Below, piece after piece: positions 36,567 through 44,373 of a stretch of DNA of 64,000 nt. The notes beneath the pieces are model-generated. The model searched no databases. It saw only the letters and a program-made list of their open reading frames with translations, and was not told the origin of the DNA. Origin of the DNA: NORP309 sp964352735 (GTDB lineage: Bacteria > Pseudomonadota > Gammaproteobacteria > Xanthomonadales > Marinicellaceae); NCBI GenBank assembly GCA_964352735.1, contig CAYGTC010000009.1:31015-95014 (forward strand). The letters are read 5' to 3'. A program made the position numbers and the translations under genes. Position 1 is the stretch's first letter. The number at the start of each line of letters is the position of its first letter.

Positions 36567-36983
36567 ATGAAAAAAGCCAGTGTTATCGCCTTTTTATTAT
36601 TTTTTTGTTGTATTGTACAAGCCGATGATGAGCCATTAAAAGTTTTGTTAGACCAACAAATACAGGCCTTAAATGAACAAGACGTTGAAAGCATGATTGA
36701 CAATGTCAGTGATGATTTTAAATATTATTTCATCTCCAATGATCAGTTGGTATTACAAACTGAAGGCAAAGCATCCTTCAAAAAGTCCATGCAAAGCTAT
36801 TTCAATGCGGTGCAAAGCCCACAATCAACCATAGACAGTTATACCATCCACGGAAACCGCATCAGTTTCAAGGAAGTCATCAGCTATAAAAGTAACCAAG
36901 GCGAATCCAAAAGTGCCTCAGCCATGGGCATTTACCAATACAAAGACAACAAAATATTCCGGGCATGGTATTTTGTCGATTGA
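36567..36983 (+). CDS. Exported NTF2-like (SnoaL-type) protein
   Basis: 138 residues with a signal peptide (VIAFLLFFCCIVQA, cleavage about residue 20). The mature domain begins with a helix (LKVLLDQQIQALNEQDVESMIDNVSDDF) and continues in strands ending KIFRAWYFVD, which is the cone-shaped NTF2 fold. Many such periplasmic proteins bind small ligands; the exact function is unknown. It is divergent from the MoxR gene. Short tandem repeats lie between it and the kinase gene. Confidence 0.72.
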   Translation: MKKASVIAFLLFFCCIVQADDEPLKVLLDQQIQALNEQDVESMIDNVSDDFKYYFISNDQLVLQTEGKASFKKSMQSYFNAVQSPQSTIDSYTIHGNRISFKEVISYKSNQGESKSASAMGIYQYKDNKIFRAWYFVD

Positions 36984-36997
36984 TCATTGACTTTAAT

Positions 36998-37052
36998 TTA
37001 ACCCTGTTAACCTTGTTAACCTTGTAACTTAGCAACTTAGCAACTTAGCAAC
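36998..37052. repeat. Two adjacent short tandem repeats
   Basis: Three 9-mers (TTAACCCTG, TTAACCTTG, TTAACCTTG; 36998-37024) are followed, after TAAC, by three perfect copies of TTAGCAAC (37029-37052). They lie 50-100 bp upstream of the kinase ATG. Confidence 0.9.
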
Positions 37053-37102
37053 AAACACCAACTGATTCCTCAAAAGGAATGTAAACGACCCGAAATTAAA
37101 AC

Positions 37103-39679
37103 ATGTCAAATCTGCAAAACCTCAGTCAACAAGATTTTGTCAAAGCCAAACAGATTTTTACCGAATCGGTAAAGCTTGACCAAGACTTAATCAATGATTA
37201 CGTTAAAGGTCAATGTGAGGGCAATGATCAATTGTTTGATGCTGTCATGTCTCTGGTCAATATGCATATGGACAGCGGTGAAAAAACCATCACACCAAAA
37301 AAACCATTATCTGAATTATTGAACAAGCCACACAATATTACTGAAGGCCAAAAGATCGGTAAATTTGTTATTGATAAACCACTTGGATCTGGTGGCATGG
37401 GTGATGTCTATTTGGCCAATAGATCAGATGACGAAGTGCAACAAAAGGTCGCCATCAAAGTCCTCAAGAACAAGCTGAACCAATCCGCTTTTGAACGTTT
37501 TCAAACCGAAAAAAGGTTATTGGCTCACTTGGAACATCCCGGCATAGCACGATTGATTGATGCAGGTGTCACCGATGATGGCATGACCTATTACGTGATG
37601 GAATACGTTGAAGGACAGCCGATTGATGAATACTGTGAACACAACCAGCTCACCGTTAAACAACGCCTACAATTATTTACCGATGTCTGCGACGTGGTCA
37701 GTTACGCCCACAGCAACCTGATCATCCATCGCGATCTCAAACCACAAAACATACTGGTCACAGACAAAGGACAAGTCAAACTGCTGGATTTTGGCATCGC
37801 CAAACCCTTGCAACAATTACCAGGGATGGAAAACAGGCAAGAAACCATGCAAGGCAGTTTTGCTTTGACACCGCAATACGCCGCACCTGAACAATTCACT
37901 GATGGCGTGATCGGTACCGCTTGTGATGTTTATGCCTTGGGCCTTTTGTTGTATGAATTACTCACAGGTACTTTGGCGCAAGATTTGACTGGCTTATCAT
38001 TGACACAGATGGAACAAGTCATCACTGATAGGATCTTTATCAATGCCAGCAAGCAGGTGACTCAACAAGACATCAATACCGAACAGTTTCAGCTTAAGAA
38101 TAAAGTACAGCTGAAAAGCCTGCTCAAAGGCGATATTGACACTATCATCAATAAAGCGATCAAGAAAGAACCACAACACCGTTATAAAAGTGTCGCTGAC
38201 CTGGCCCAAGACATTCACAGCCACCTCAACTTCAAACCGATATCTGTCAGAGGCAACCAACAAGCCTACAGAATCAAAAAATACCTGCGCCGCAATTGGC
38301 TGCCCGTTACCGCAGCCGTAGGGCTCATCACCATACTCAGCTTATCGACCTATTTTGTAGGTTTGGAACGCGACAAAGCTATTCAGGAAAAACAACTGGC
38401 CGAGGAAGTCTCCAGCTTTCTGGTCTCTACCTTTAAAAATGCTGACCCCACCAAAACCCAAGGCGAAAAAATCACCGCCAAAGAAATACTGGAAGAAGGC
38501 GTCAGGCAAATCAACAATCAGCAAGATTCTCAGATAAAGGATAAGTTATTACTTACAATGGGGGAAGTTTATTACGAACTGGCCGAACATAAAAAAGCCC
38601 TGGGACTCATCAGTCAGTCCACCCAAGAAAATAACGATGTCATCTTACTCAAAGCCAAAATCCTCAATTTTGAAGGCGAATATGACCAAGCCATGCAAGA
38701 GATTGAAAAATTTAATTATAAAGAAAGGACAGAACAGGAATTGAAATATTTACAGATGAAAGCCTATATATTAAGTGGTTCTGGCCAAGATAAGCAAGCT
38801 GAAAAAATAGCCAATCATATGCTTACTCAAAGCAAAGCACTTTATGGAACAAATAGTATTGATTATGCCAATTACCTAATGAATTACACCACTTTTTTTA
38901 AGGAAAATTTTTACTATCATAGAAATATTGAAAACTATAAAAATATAATAAAAATATATCAAAAGAAAAAAAATATTGGTCAAACAAATCTTGCCAAGGC
39001 TCATAGTATGCTAAGTTCTCTATATAGAAAAACTAGTAATTTAGATAATTCTCTTATTCAACTTAACCTAGCTAAAGAAATTTATTTATCTATTTACGGC
39101 AATAATCATATGATTATAAGTAACATTTATAATACTGCTGGTGATATAAATAGACAATTAAAAAAATTTAGAGAGGCTATAGAAAGTTTTGAAAAATCAA
39201 TTAAAATTAAAGAAACATATTTTGAATCAAAAAATGATTTTAGACTTTCACCAATATATTTTAACATAGGTCTAGTATATATTTCCCAAGGCAAAAATTA
39301 TGAAAGTGCAATTCTAAATATCAATAAAGCACTGGAATTATTAAAGCCGAAAATTACAGTAAAAAAAAATATGTATAACCATTTCCAAAGAATTTTATGT
39401 TTAGCACTAATCGCTACTCATCAATATAATGAAGCTGAGAATATATTAACTAAACTAATTCCATATTATATTGAAAAGAATTATAAAATTGGTAAAAACC
39501 TTGCAGAATCTAGAGCTTTATTAGCAGTCATAAATTACAAAAAGGATAACTTTGATGAATCAATAGAATTATTGAATTTATCTATTGATGTATTAAGAAA
39601 ACACTCTTCTCCCACTAATGCTATCCGTGTTCACGCAGAAGAAATATATGAAAAACTATTTTTTTCTGACGAAAAATAA
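37103..39679 (+). CDS. Ser/Thr protein kinase with TPR-containing C-terminus
   Basis: 858 residues. Residues about 90-370 form a complete Hanks-type kinase: GSGGMGDVYLA (P-loop), Lys119 in VAIKVLK, catalytic Asp211 in HRDLKPQN and Asp229 in DFG. One membrane span (about 399-421, LPVTAAVGLITILSLSTYFVG) follows, so the kinase is cytoplasmic and the rest presumably periplasmic. The outer part (about 430-858) is helical and TPR-like. The N-terminal 80 residues resemble the short helical lead of kinases of this class. Base composition falls sharply inside the gene near 38700-38900, from about half G+C to about a quarter. No phosphatase or sigma factor is next to it. Confidence 0.92.
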   Translation: MSNLQNLSQQDFVKAKQIFTESVKLDQDLINDYVKGQCEGNDQLFDAVMSLVNMHMDSGEKTITPKKPLSELLNKPHNITEGQKIGKFVIDKPLGSGGMGDVYLANRSDDEVQQKVAIKVLKNKLNQSAFERFQTEKRLLAHLEHPGIARLIDAGVTDDGMTYYVMEYVEGQPIDEYCEHNQLTVKQRLQLFTDVCDVVSYAHSNLIIHRDLKPQNILVTDKGQVKLLDFGIAKPLQQLPGMENRQETMQGSFALTPQYAAPEQFTDGVIGTACDVYALGLLLYELLTGTLAQDLTGLSLTQMEQVITDRIFINASKQVTQQDINTEQFQLKNKVQLKSLLKGDIDTIINKAIKKEPQHRYKSVADLAQDIHSHLNFKPISVRGNQQAYRIKKYLRRNWLPVTAAVGLITILSLSTYFVGLERDKAIQEKQLAEEVSSFLVSTFKNADPTKTQGEKITAKEILEEGVRQINNQQDSQIKDKLLLTMGEVYYELAEHKKALGLISQSTQENNDVILLKAKILNFEGEYDQAMQEIEKFNYKERTEQELKYLQMKAYILSGSGQDKQAEKIANHMLTQSKALYGTNSIDYANYLMNYTTFFKENFYYHRNIENYKNIIKIYQKKKNIGQTNLAKAHSMLSSLYRKTSNLDNSLIQLNLAKEIYLSIYGNNHMIISNIYNTAGDINRQLKKFREAIESFEKSIKIKETYFESKNDFRLSPIYFNIGLVYISQGKNYESAILNINKALELLKPKITVKKNMYNHFQRILCLALIATHQYNEAENILTKLIPYYIEKNYKIGKNLAESRALLAVINYKKDNFDESIELLNLSIDVLRKHSSPTNAIRVHAEEIYEKLFFSDEK

Positions 39680-39772
39680 TTATTTATTGATCTTTATCGC
39701 GTAATACAGTGTATAAACAAATACTTTAATGATGCATTAAAAAAATTTATAAAAATTCAAATGGAGAAATTT

Positions 39773-40603
39773 ATGAAAAAAATATTTACAATATTAATGT
39801 TAGCAACTTTTATTAATGCTCATGCTGACGATGATTTTGGTTGCGAAAATGGCACACTAAGCTCTGTAGGCCCCTCCGGCACAGCTCCGCAATGGCTATT
39901 TAAAGACGCAAACAATTCTATTAGTCATTTTCGTGAAGCATTTGGACAAGCCTGTGCATTTTCGATACAAGTCAACAGTGCAGGCAACAACCCTAATGCA
40001 ACTGCTTTTTATACTAAGGATCACAATGATTCAAATGAAGTCAGATTCAGATTTTTATTGAGTACTGAAAATTTACTGCAAAGTTATTCTCCACCAGCTA
40101 AACTGGTCATTTACACATTTACCTAACAAGATGCTTTCAATGTACAGCGACCATTTCTTAAAGTAAGACTTATTGAAGGAGCAACAATCAACAATGGTAG
40201 ATCTTGGCAATTAAAATTACAATGGTTTGATACTGTAAATGGTGGGAGCTTCCATCAATCATATATATTGGATGACACGGATAAATTTGTGGAATTTGAA
40301 TTTTTCTGGAACAAATCATTTGCTAGTAATTCATCTTCACCGATACCTAAGAGAACTCAAGCTGGGGCAATTTTAAAGGTTGGTAAAGGCTTTAATGACA
40401 CGCCTACTTTTATGCTCAGCCCTTTTCACTATGATGATGGCCCTCATTCAGCCGTTCCTCGTTTAATTGGAAGATCTAGCTTGGGGGTGGTCAATGCTGC
40501 CTCATACCCTTTGCAATTAGGAGATGAAATGAGAATTCTTTCACCTGATCTATATGATATCAATAATGATCAGCCACCTCACAATCAACCTCCTCTGGAT
40601 TAA
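39773..40603 (+). pseudogene. Exported protein gene broken by one in-frame stop
   Basis: The frame from ATG 39773 (GGAG at 39762-39765) codes for a signal peptide (IFTILMLATFINAHA) and about 100 mature residues, then meets TAA at 40124-40126 (codon 118). The same frame stays open beyond it to the TAA at 40601-40603, with no frameshift, for 276 codons in all. No homology is recognised; the second half includes VRLIEGATINNGRSWQLKLQW and RLIGRSSLG. It is either a recent nonsense mutation, a sequencing error or a read-through gene. The region is AT-rich like the 3' half of the kinase just upstream, suggesting a shared origin. Confidence 0.7.
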
Positions 40604-40676
40604 TAGACATTGATAATAAAGATTATATAGAAAATTTTCGACAAAAAACATGGATACTATTTCAAAAAAGAATCGA

Positions 40677-40746
40677 CATACCTGCGCAGGCAGGTATCTG
40701 TTGAAAATTAGCTATTCTGATGGAGATACCTGCCTGCGCAGGTATG
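40677..40746. repeat. REP-like inverted repeat, 23-bp arms
   Basis: The left arm 40677-40699 (core CCTGCGCAGGCAGG) and the right arm 40724-40746 are exact reverse complements, separated by 24 bp. Dispersed palindromes with a TGCCTGCGCAGG-type core are common in bacterial intergenic regions. It may form a strong hairpin behind the broken gene. Confidence 0.85.
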
Positions 40747-40771
40747 ACCGGAGCTAATAGGAAATACGAGT

Positions 40772-41150
40772 TTTGGTAGGAAAATTACTACAGTTTTGAG
40801 TTTAATCAAGGCAGGAATTGTGAGTTGACATACCGTCAAGGATCAATTCCTAACGCCAAGTAAATTAAATAAGTTGGATATCCTAAAATTTGGAAATTAG
40901 TGGAGAGATTGCTGCAGTTTTGCAGTTTAATCAAGACAGGAATTGTGAGTTGACAAACCGTCAATGATCATTATNNNNNNNNNNNNNNNNNNNNNNNNNN
41001 NNNNNNNNNNNNNNNNNNNNNNNNNNNNNNNNNNNNNNNNNNNNNNNNNNNNNNNNNNNNNNNNNNNNNNNNNNCGAAAAATGTGAGTTGACAAACCGTC
41101 AATGATCATTTTTCAACGCCGAGTAAGTGAATAAATGCAGTAATATCCCC
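40772..41150. repeat. About 120-125-bp imperfect direct repeats around a gap
   Basis: Two consecutive diverged units begin at about 40772 and 40889, marked by GTGAGTTGACA at 40820 and 40945. A third partial unit is seen after the gap, with the same mark at 41083. All share GTGAGTTGACAWACCGTCAA. The units abut the end of ychF. Nothing coding is seen here; the 554-bp space between the broken gene and ychF is filled by this and the REP-like palindrome. Confidence 0.75.
40975..41074. other. Assembly gap of 100 N in repeat region
   Basis: One hundred undetermined bases; both flanks carry copies of the same direct repeat, so the gap length is probably nominal. Confidence 0.97.
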
Positions 41151-41157
41151 ACCAATT

Positions 41158-42252
41158 TTAGACGTTGAAGCGGAAGTGGAGAATGTCCCCTTCCTTGACC
41201 AAATAATCCTTACCCTCCAAACGCAATTTACCCGCTTCTTTGCATCCGGCTTCACCTTTGTATTGGATATAATCATCATATGCCATGGTTTCGGCACGGA
41301 TAAAACCTTTTTCAAAATCGGTATGAATGACGCCAGCGCATTGAGGGGCTGTTGAATTGGCTTTGAAGGTCCAAGCTCTGACTTCTTTTTTGCCTGCGGT
41401 AAAATAAGTTTGTAGACCAAGCAAGTCATGCCCTGCTCTGATGACACGGTCAAGCCCGGCTTCCTCCAGACCTAACTCTTCCATAAACATAGCCTTGTCT
41501 TCTTCATCAAGCACTGCAATCTCAGCTTCGATGACTGCACAAACAGGCACCACTGTTGATCCTTCTTTTTCTGCAAGCTCAACAATTTGATCAAGAAAAG
41601 GGTTGTCCTTAAAACCATCTTCTGAAACATTGGCAATATACATCACTGGTTTTGCGGTAATAAAATTGAATTCTTTAACTGCCGCATATTCTTCTTTGGG
41701 TAAGTCCATGCTGCGAATGGGTAAGCCATCAGCCAAATGGGCAACTATTCTGTCCAGCACTGCGGCTCTGGCTTGGGCATCTTTATTGCCTGATTTACTT
41801 TGTTTTTGGGCTTTTAACAAGCCCCTTTCAGCGGAATCCAAATCGGCCAGGGCCAATTCTGTGTTGATGGTATCGACATCATCTATTGGGCTGATTTTAC
41901 CATCCACATGTACAATGTCATCGTCTTGAAAGCAGCGAACCACATGTGCGATAGCATCGGTTTCTCTGATGTTGGACAAAAACTTATTGCCTAACCCCTC
42001 ACCTTTAGATGCCCCTGCAACCAATCCTGCAATATCAACAAATTCCATAACGGTTGGAATGATTTTTTCTGGATTCACCACAATGGCGCTGATTTTTTCC
42101 AAACGTGGATCTGGTACTTCGACCACACCGACATTTGGTTCAATGGTACAAAAAGGATAGTTGGCGGCATCAATTCCTGCCTTGGTTAATGCATTAAATA
42201 ACGTTGATTTTCCGACGTTGGGTAGACCAACAATGCCACATTTGAAACCCAT
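41158..42252 (-). CDS. ychF: Obg-family ATPase YchF
   Basis: 364 residues from ATG 42252, which begins MGFKCGIVGLPNVGKST (G1 loop at residues 8-16) as in E. coli YchF; an upstream start at 42297 is rejected. Other motifs are DIAGLVAGASKGEGLG, NKFLSNIRE and the C-terminal TGS-like end YLVKEGDILHFRFNV. YchF is a cytoplasmic, ribosome-associated ATPase with a redox/stress role. Its stop codon lies immediately beside the repeat region. Confidence 0.95.
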   Translation of the reverse strand: MGFKCGIVGLPNVGKSTLFNALTKAGIDAANYPFCTIEPNVGVVEVPDPRLEKISAIVVNPEKIIPTVMEFVDIAGLVAGASKGEGLGNKFLSNIRETDAIAHVVRCFQDDDIVHVDGKISPIDDVDTINTELALADLDSAERGLLKAQKQSKSGNKDAQARAAVLDRIVAHLADGLPIRSMDLPKEEYAAVKEFNFITAKPVMYIANVSEDGFKDNPFLDQIVELAEKEGSTVVPVCAVIEAEIAVLDEEDKAMFMEELGLEEAGLDRVIRAGHDLLGLQTYFTAGKKEVRAWTFKANSTAPQCAGVIHTDFEKGFIRAETMAYDDYIQYKGEAGCKEAGKLRLEGKDYLVKEGDILHFRFNV

Positions 42253-42479
42253 AATAAATCTAGACTGCTTGAAAGGGGTGGATTTTAACAAATTCATACT
42301 ATAAAAGATATTGATTTATCTTTGTGCAATACAGGTAATTGTCAAAAAATAATGCATCAGCAATAAAATCTTGTTCATAACATTTAACAAAATTAAAAAA
42401 ATTTGGGTTTGACGTTTCAATAAAACATCATTCAACTTATGATACCCACTTATGTATTTGTAAAACCCATAGCATTGAT

Positions 42480-43826
42480 ATGTCAAAGAAAACAACGATG
42501 AATTATCACTTCAATAAAGCCTTACTTCCAGATGGTTGGTATAGCAATGTGTGTGTTGCTGTAAACCGTTCAGGATACATTTCAGATATTGAGATCAATG
42601 GATCTCAACAACAAGAAGCTAAGACTCTAGACTGCGTGATTCCATCCATGCCGAATTGTCATTCGCATGTTTTTCAGCGTACTATGGCAGGTTTGACTGA
42701 GTATAAAACAGCCGATGATGACAGCTTTTGGTCATGGCGAGAATTGATGTATCAATACGCTAATCAAATCACGCCTGAACACCTGTACCATATTGCCAAA
42801 TATGTCTACAGTGAGATGCTGAGTGCTGGATTCTCTTCAGTATGTGAGTTTCATTATATTCATCGTGATTTAGATAACCCACATGATACACACAGCATGT
42901 CTAAAGCCATCATTAAGGCAGCTCACGAGACAGGCATTCAACTAACGTTATTGCCAGTGTTATATACCCAAGCCCACATTGATGGTTCACCATTATCAAA
43001 TTTACAACAACGATTTAAATTGTCGACCAATGAGTACATCGAACTTTATCAATCCTTGCAACAAGCGCTTTATCCTGAACAAAAAATGGGCCTATGCTTC
43101 CATTCTCTGAGAGCCGTTTCAATCGAACAAATCAAAGCAGTCATTGAAAAATTAGGCAACCAACAACCCATCCATATCCACATTGCAGAACAAATGGTTG
43201 AAGTCAATCAAGTCAGCAAACACACTGGTATGCGACCTGTTGAATTGTTGTTTCATCACTTTGATGTGGATAAAAACTGGTGTCTGGTGCATGCCACTCA
43301 CTTGAGTGAATCGGAAATTCATATGATCAGCCAATCTGGTGCAGTAGCAGGATTGTGCCCAATTACTGAGGCCAATCTGGGCGATGGAATATTTCCTTTA
43401 CCATCTTTTCTAAAGAATAGTGGTTACTTTGCGATTGGTTCTGACAGCCATGTTTTAATCAACCCTTTTCAAGAGCTACAAATTCTGGAATATTCACAAA
43501 GATTACAACAGCAGCAAAGAATCATTGCCAGCAATAAGCAGCAACCACATGTTGGTACTTTTTTATGGAATCATGCCATCAAATCAGGAGCCCAAACCTC
43601 TGGTTTAAACGTCGCCGGCTTACAAATTGGGCACCATGCAAATTGGCTCAGTATTGATACTTCTGACCCTCTTTTGACGCACCTCAATGGCGAAGCATGT
43701 TTGGACAATATGATCTTTGCAAGCCATCAAATTCCCTTTGATTGCTACATCAAAGGAGAAAAATTGGCTGATATTTCTGATGAAGTGATCGAAAACTACA
43801 AAAACACCTTAAAAAGTTTGAGATAA
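42480..43826 (+). CDS. hutF: Formimidoylglutamate deiminase
   Basis: 448 residues of the amidohydrolase superfamily. HSHVFQRTMAGLTEY is the metal-binding motif at the start of the barrel, followed by FWSWRELMYQYA. Later HIHIAEQ, HATHLSE and GSDSHVLINPFQEL complete the metal site. HutF converts formimino-L-glutamate to formylglutamate in the five-step histidine breakdown pathway. No other hut genes are in the window, so it is a separated member. The alternative start at 42498 would remove six residues. Confidence 0.92.
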   Translation: MSKKTTMNYHFNKALLPDGWYSNVCVAVNRSGYISDIEINGSQQQEAKTLDCVIPSMPNCHSHVFQRTMAGLTEYKTADDDSFWSWRELMYQYANQITPEHLYHIAKYVYSEMLSAGFSSVCEFHYIHRDLDNPHDTHSMSKAIIKAAHETGIQLTLLPVLYTQAHIDGSPLSNLQQRFKLSTNEYIELYQSLQQALYPEQKMGLCFHSLRAVSIEQIKAVIEKLGNQQPIHIHIAEQMVEVNQVSKHTGMRPVELLFHHFDVDKNWCLVHATHLSESEIHMISQSGAVAGLCPITEANLGDGIFPLPSFLKNSGYFAIGSDSHVLINPFQELQILEYSQRLQQQQRIIASNKQQPHVGTFLWNHAIKSGAQTSGLNVAGLQIGHHANWLSIDTSDPLLTHLNGEACLDNMIFASHQIPFDCYIKGEKLADISDEVIENYKNTLKSLR

Positions 43827-43898
43827 TTATTATTTTTGATGTATTTTTGCTATGATTGGCGGTCGATTTCAGAGAAGATATTTTATCAGGAAATAAAA

Positions 43899-44174
43899 AT
43901 GGCAAGAGTTACCGTCGAAGATTGTTTAGAACATGTTGAGAACCGTTTTGCATTGGTTCAGTTGGCCGCAAAACGTGCCCGTTTGATTGCTAATGGACAA
44001 GCCCCTTTAGTTGAAGAAGAAAATGATAAACCTACGGTATTGGCACTGCGTGAAATTGCAGCAGGGCTCATGACTGAAGAAAAACTCAGAGAACTTGAAC
44101 TTGAAGAGAAAAGAGCCAGAGAACTGGACGAATGGAATGCTGCTGCTGAAGAACAAGATTCACAAATGATATAA
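43899..44174 (+). CDS. rpoZ: RNA polymerase omega subunit
   Basis: 91 residues from ATG 43899; the upstream ATG at 43836 would add 21 residues unlike RpoZ. MARVTVEDCLEHVENRFALVQLAAKRARLI is the conserved start, and KPTVLALREIAAGLM is the second conserved block. The omega subunit stabilises the beta' subunit and takes part in ppGpp binding. It is followed by spoT, as in many gammaproteobacteria. Confidence 0.95.
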   Translation: MARVTVEDCLEHVENRFALVQLAAKRARLIANGQAPLVEEENDKPTVLALREIAAGLMTEEKLRELELEEKRARELDEWNAAAEEQDSQMI

Positions 44175-44175
44175 A

Positions 44176-44206
44176 AGAGGTCTTTACTTGATTCGTGAAT
44201 AAAACA
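44176..44206. repeat. Fragment resembling the 51812-51891 element end
   Basis: CTTGATTCGTGAAT at 44187-44200 is identical to the reverse complement of 51867-51880, and the preceding bases match the element end apart from transitions. It lies just after the rpoZ stop, so a related element may have ended here. Confidence 0.4.
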
Positions 44207-44229
44207 ATAAAGTATAAACTCAAATCATA

Positions 44230-44263
44230 CAGCAGTGAAAAAATCATCAATTATTCACTGCTG
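44230..44263. repeat. Hairpin between rpoZ and spoT
   Basis: CAGCAGTGAA (44230-44239) and TTCACTGCTG (44254-44263) are perfect complements with a 14-nt loop. No T run follows on the plus strand; it may attenuate or stabilise the rpoZ-spoT transcript. Confidence 0.5.
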
Positions 44264-44373
44264 GACAGTTATTTATACTTAAATATGTGCTTTATTAAAA
44301 TGTGTTTTTCCTTAATCACCATAAAATGCACAGCAAAGAAAACCATCATGTTTCAAAAAAATAAGGTGTTGTC

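Noticed and set aside
40927..41109. Short ORF spanning the second gap
   Set aside because: It is made by translating N bases; not real.
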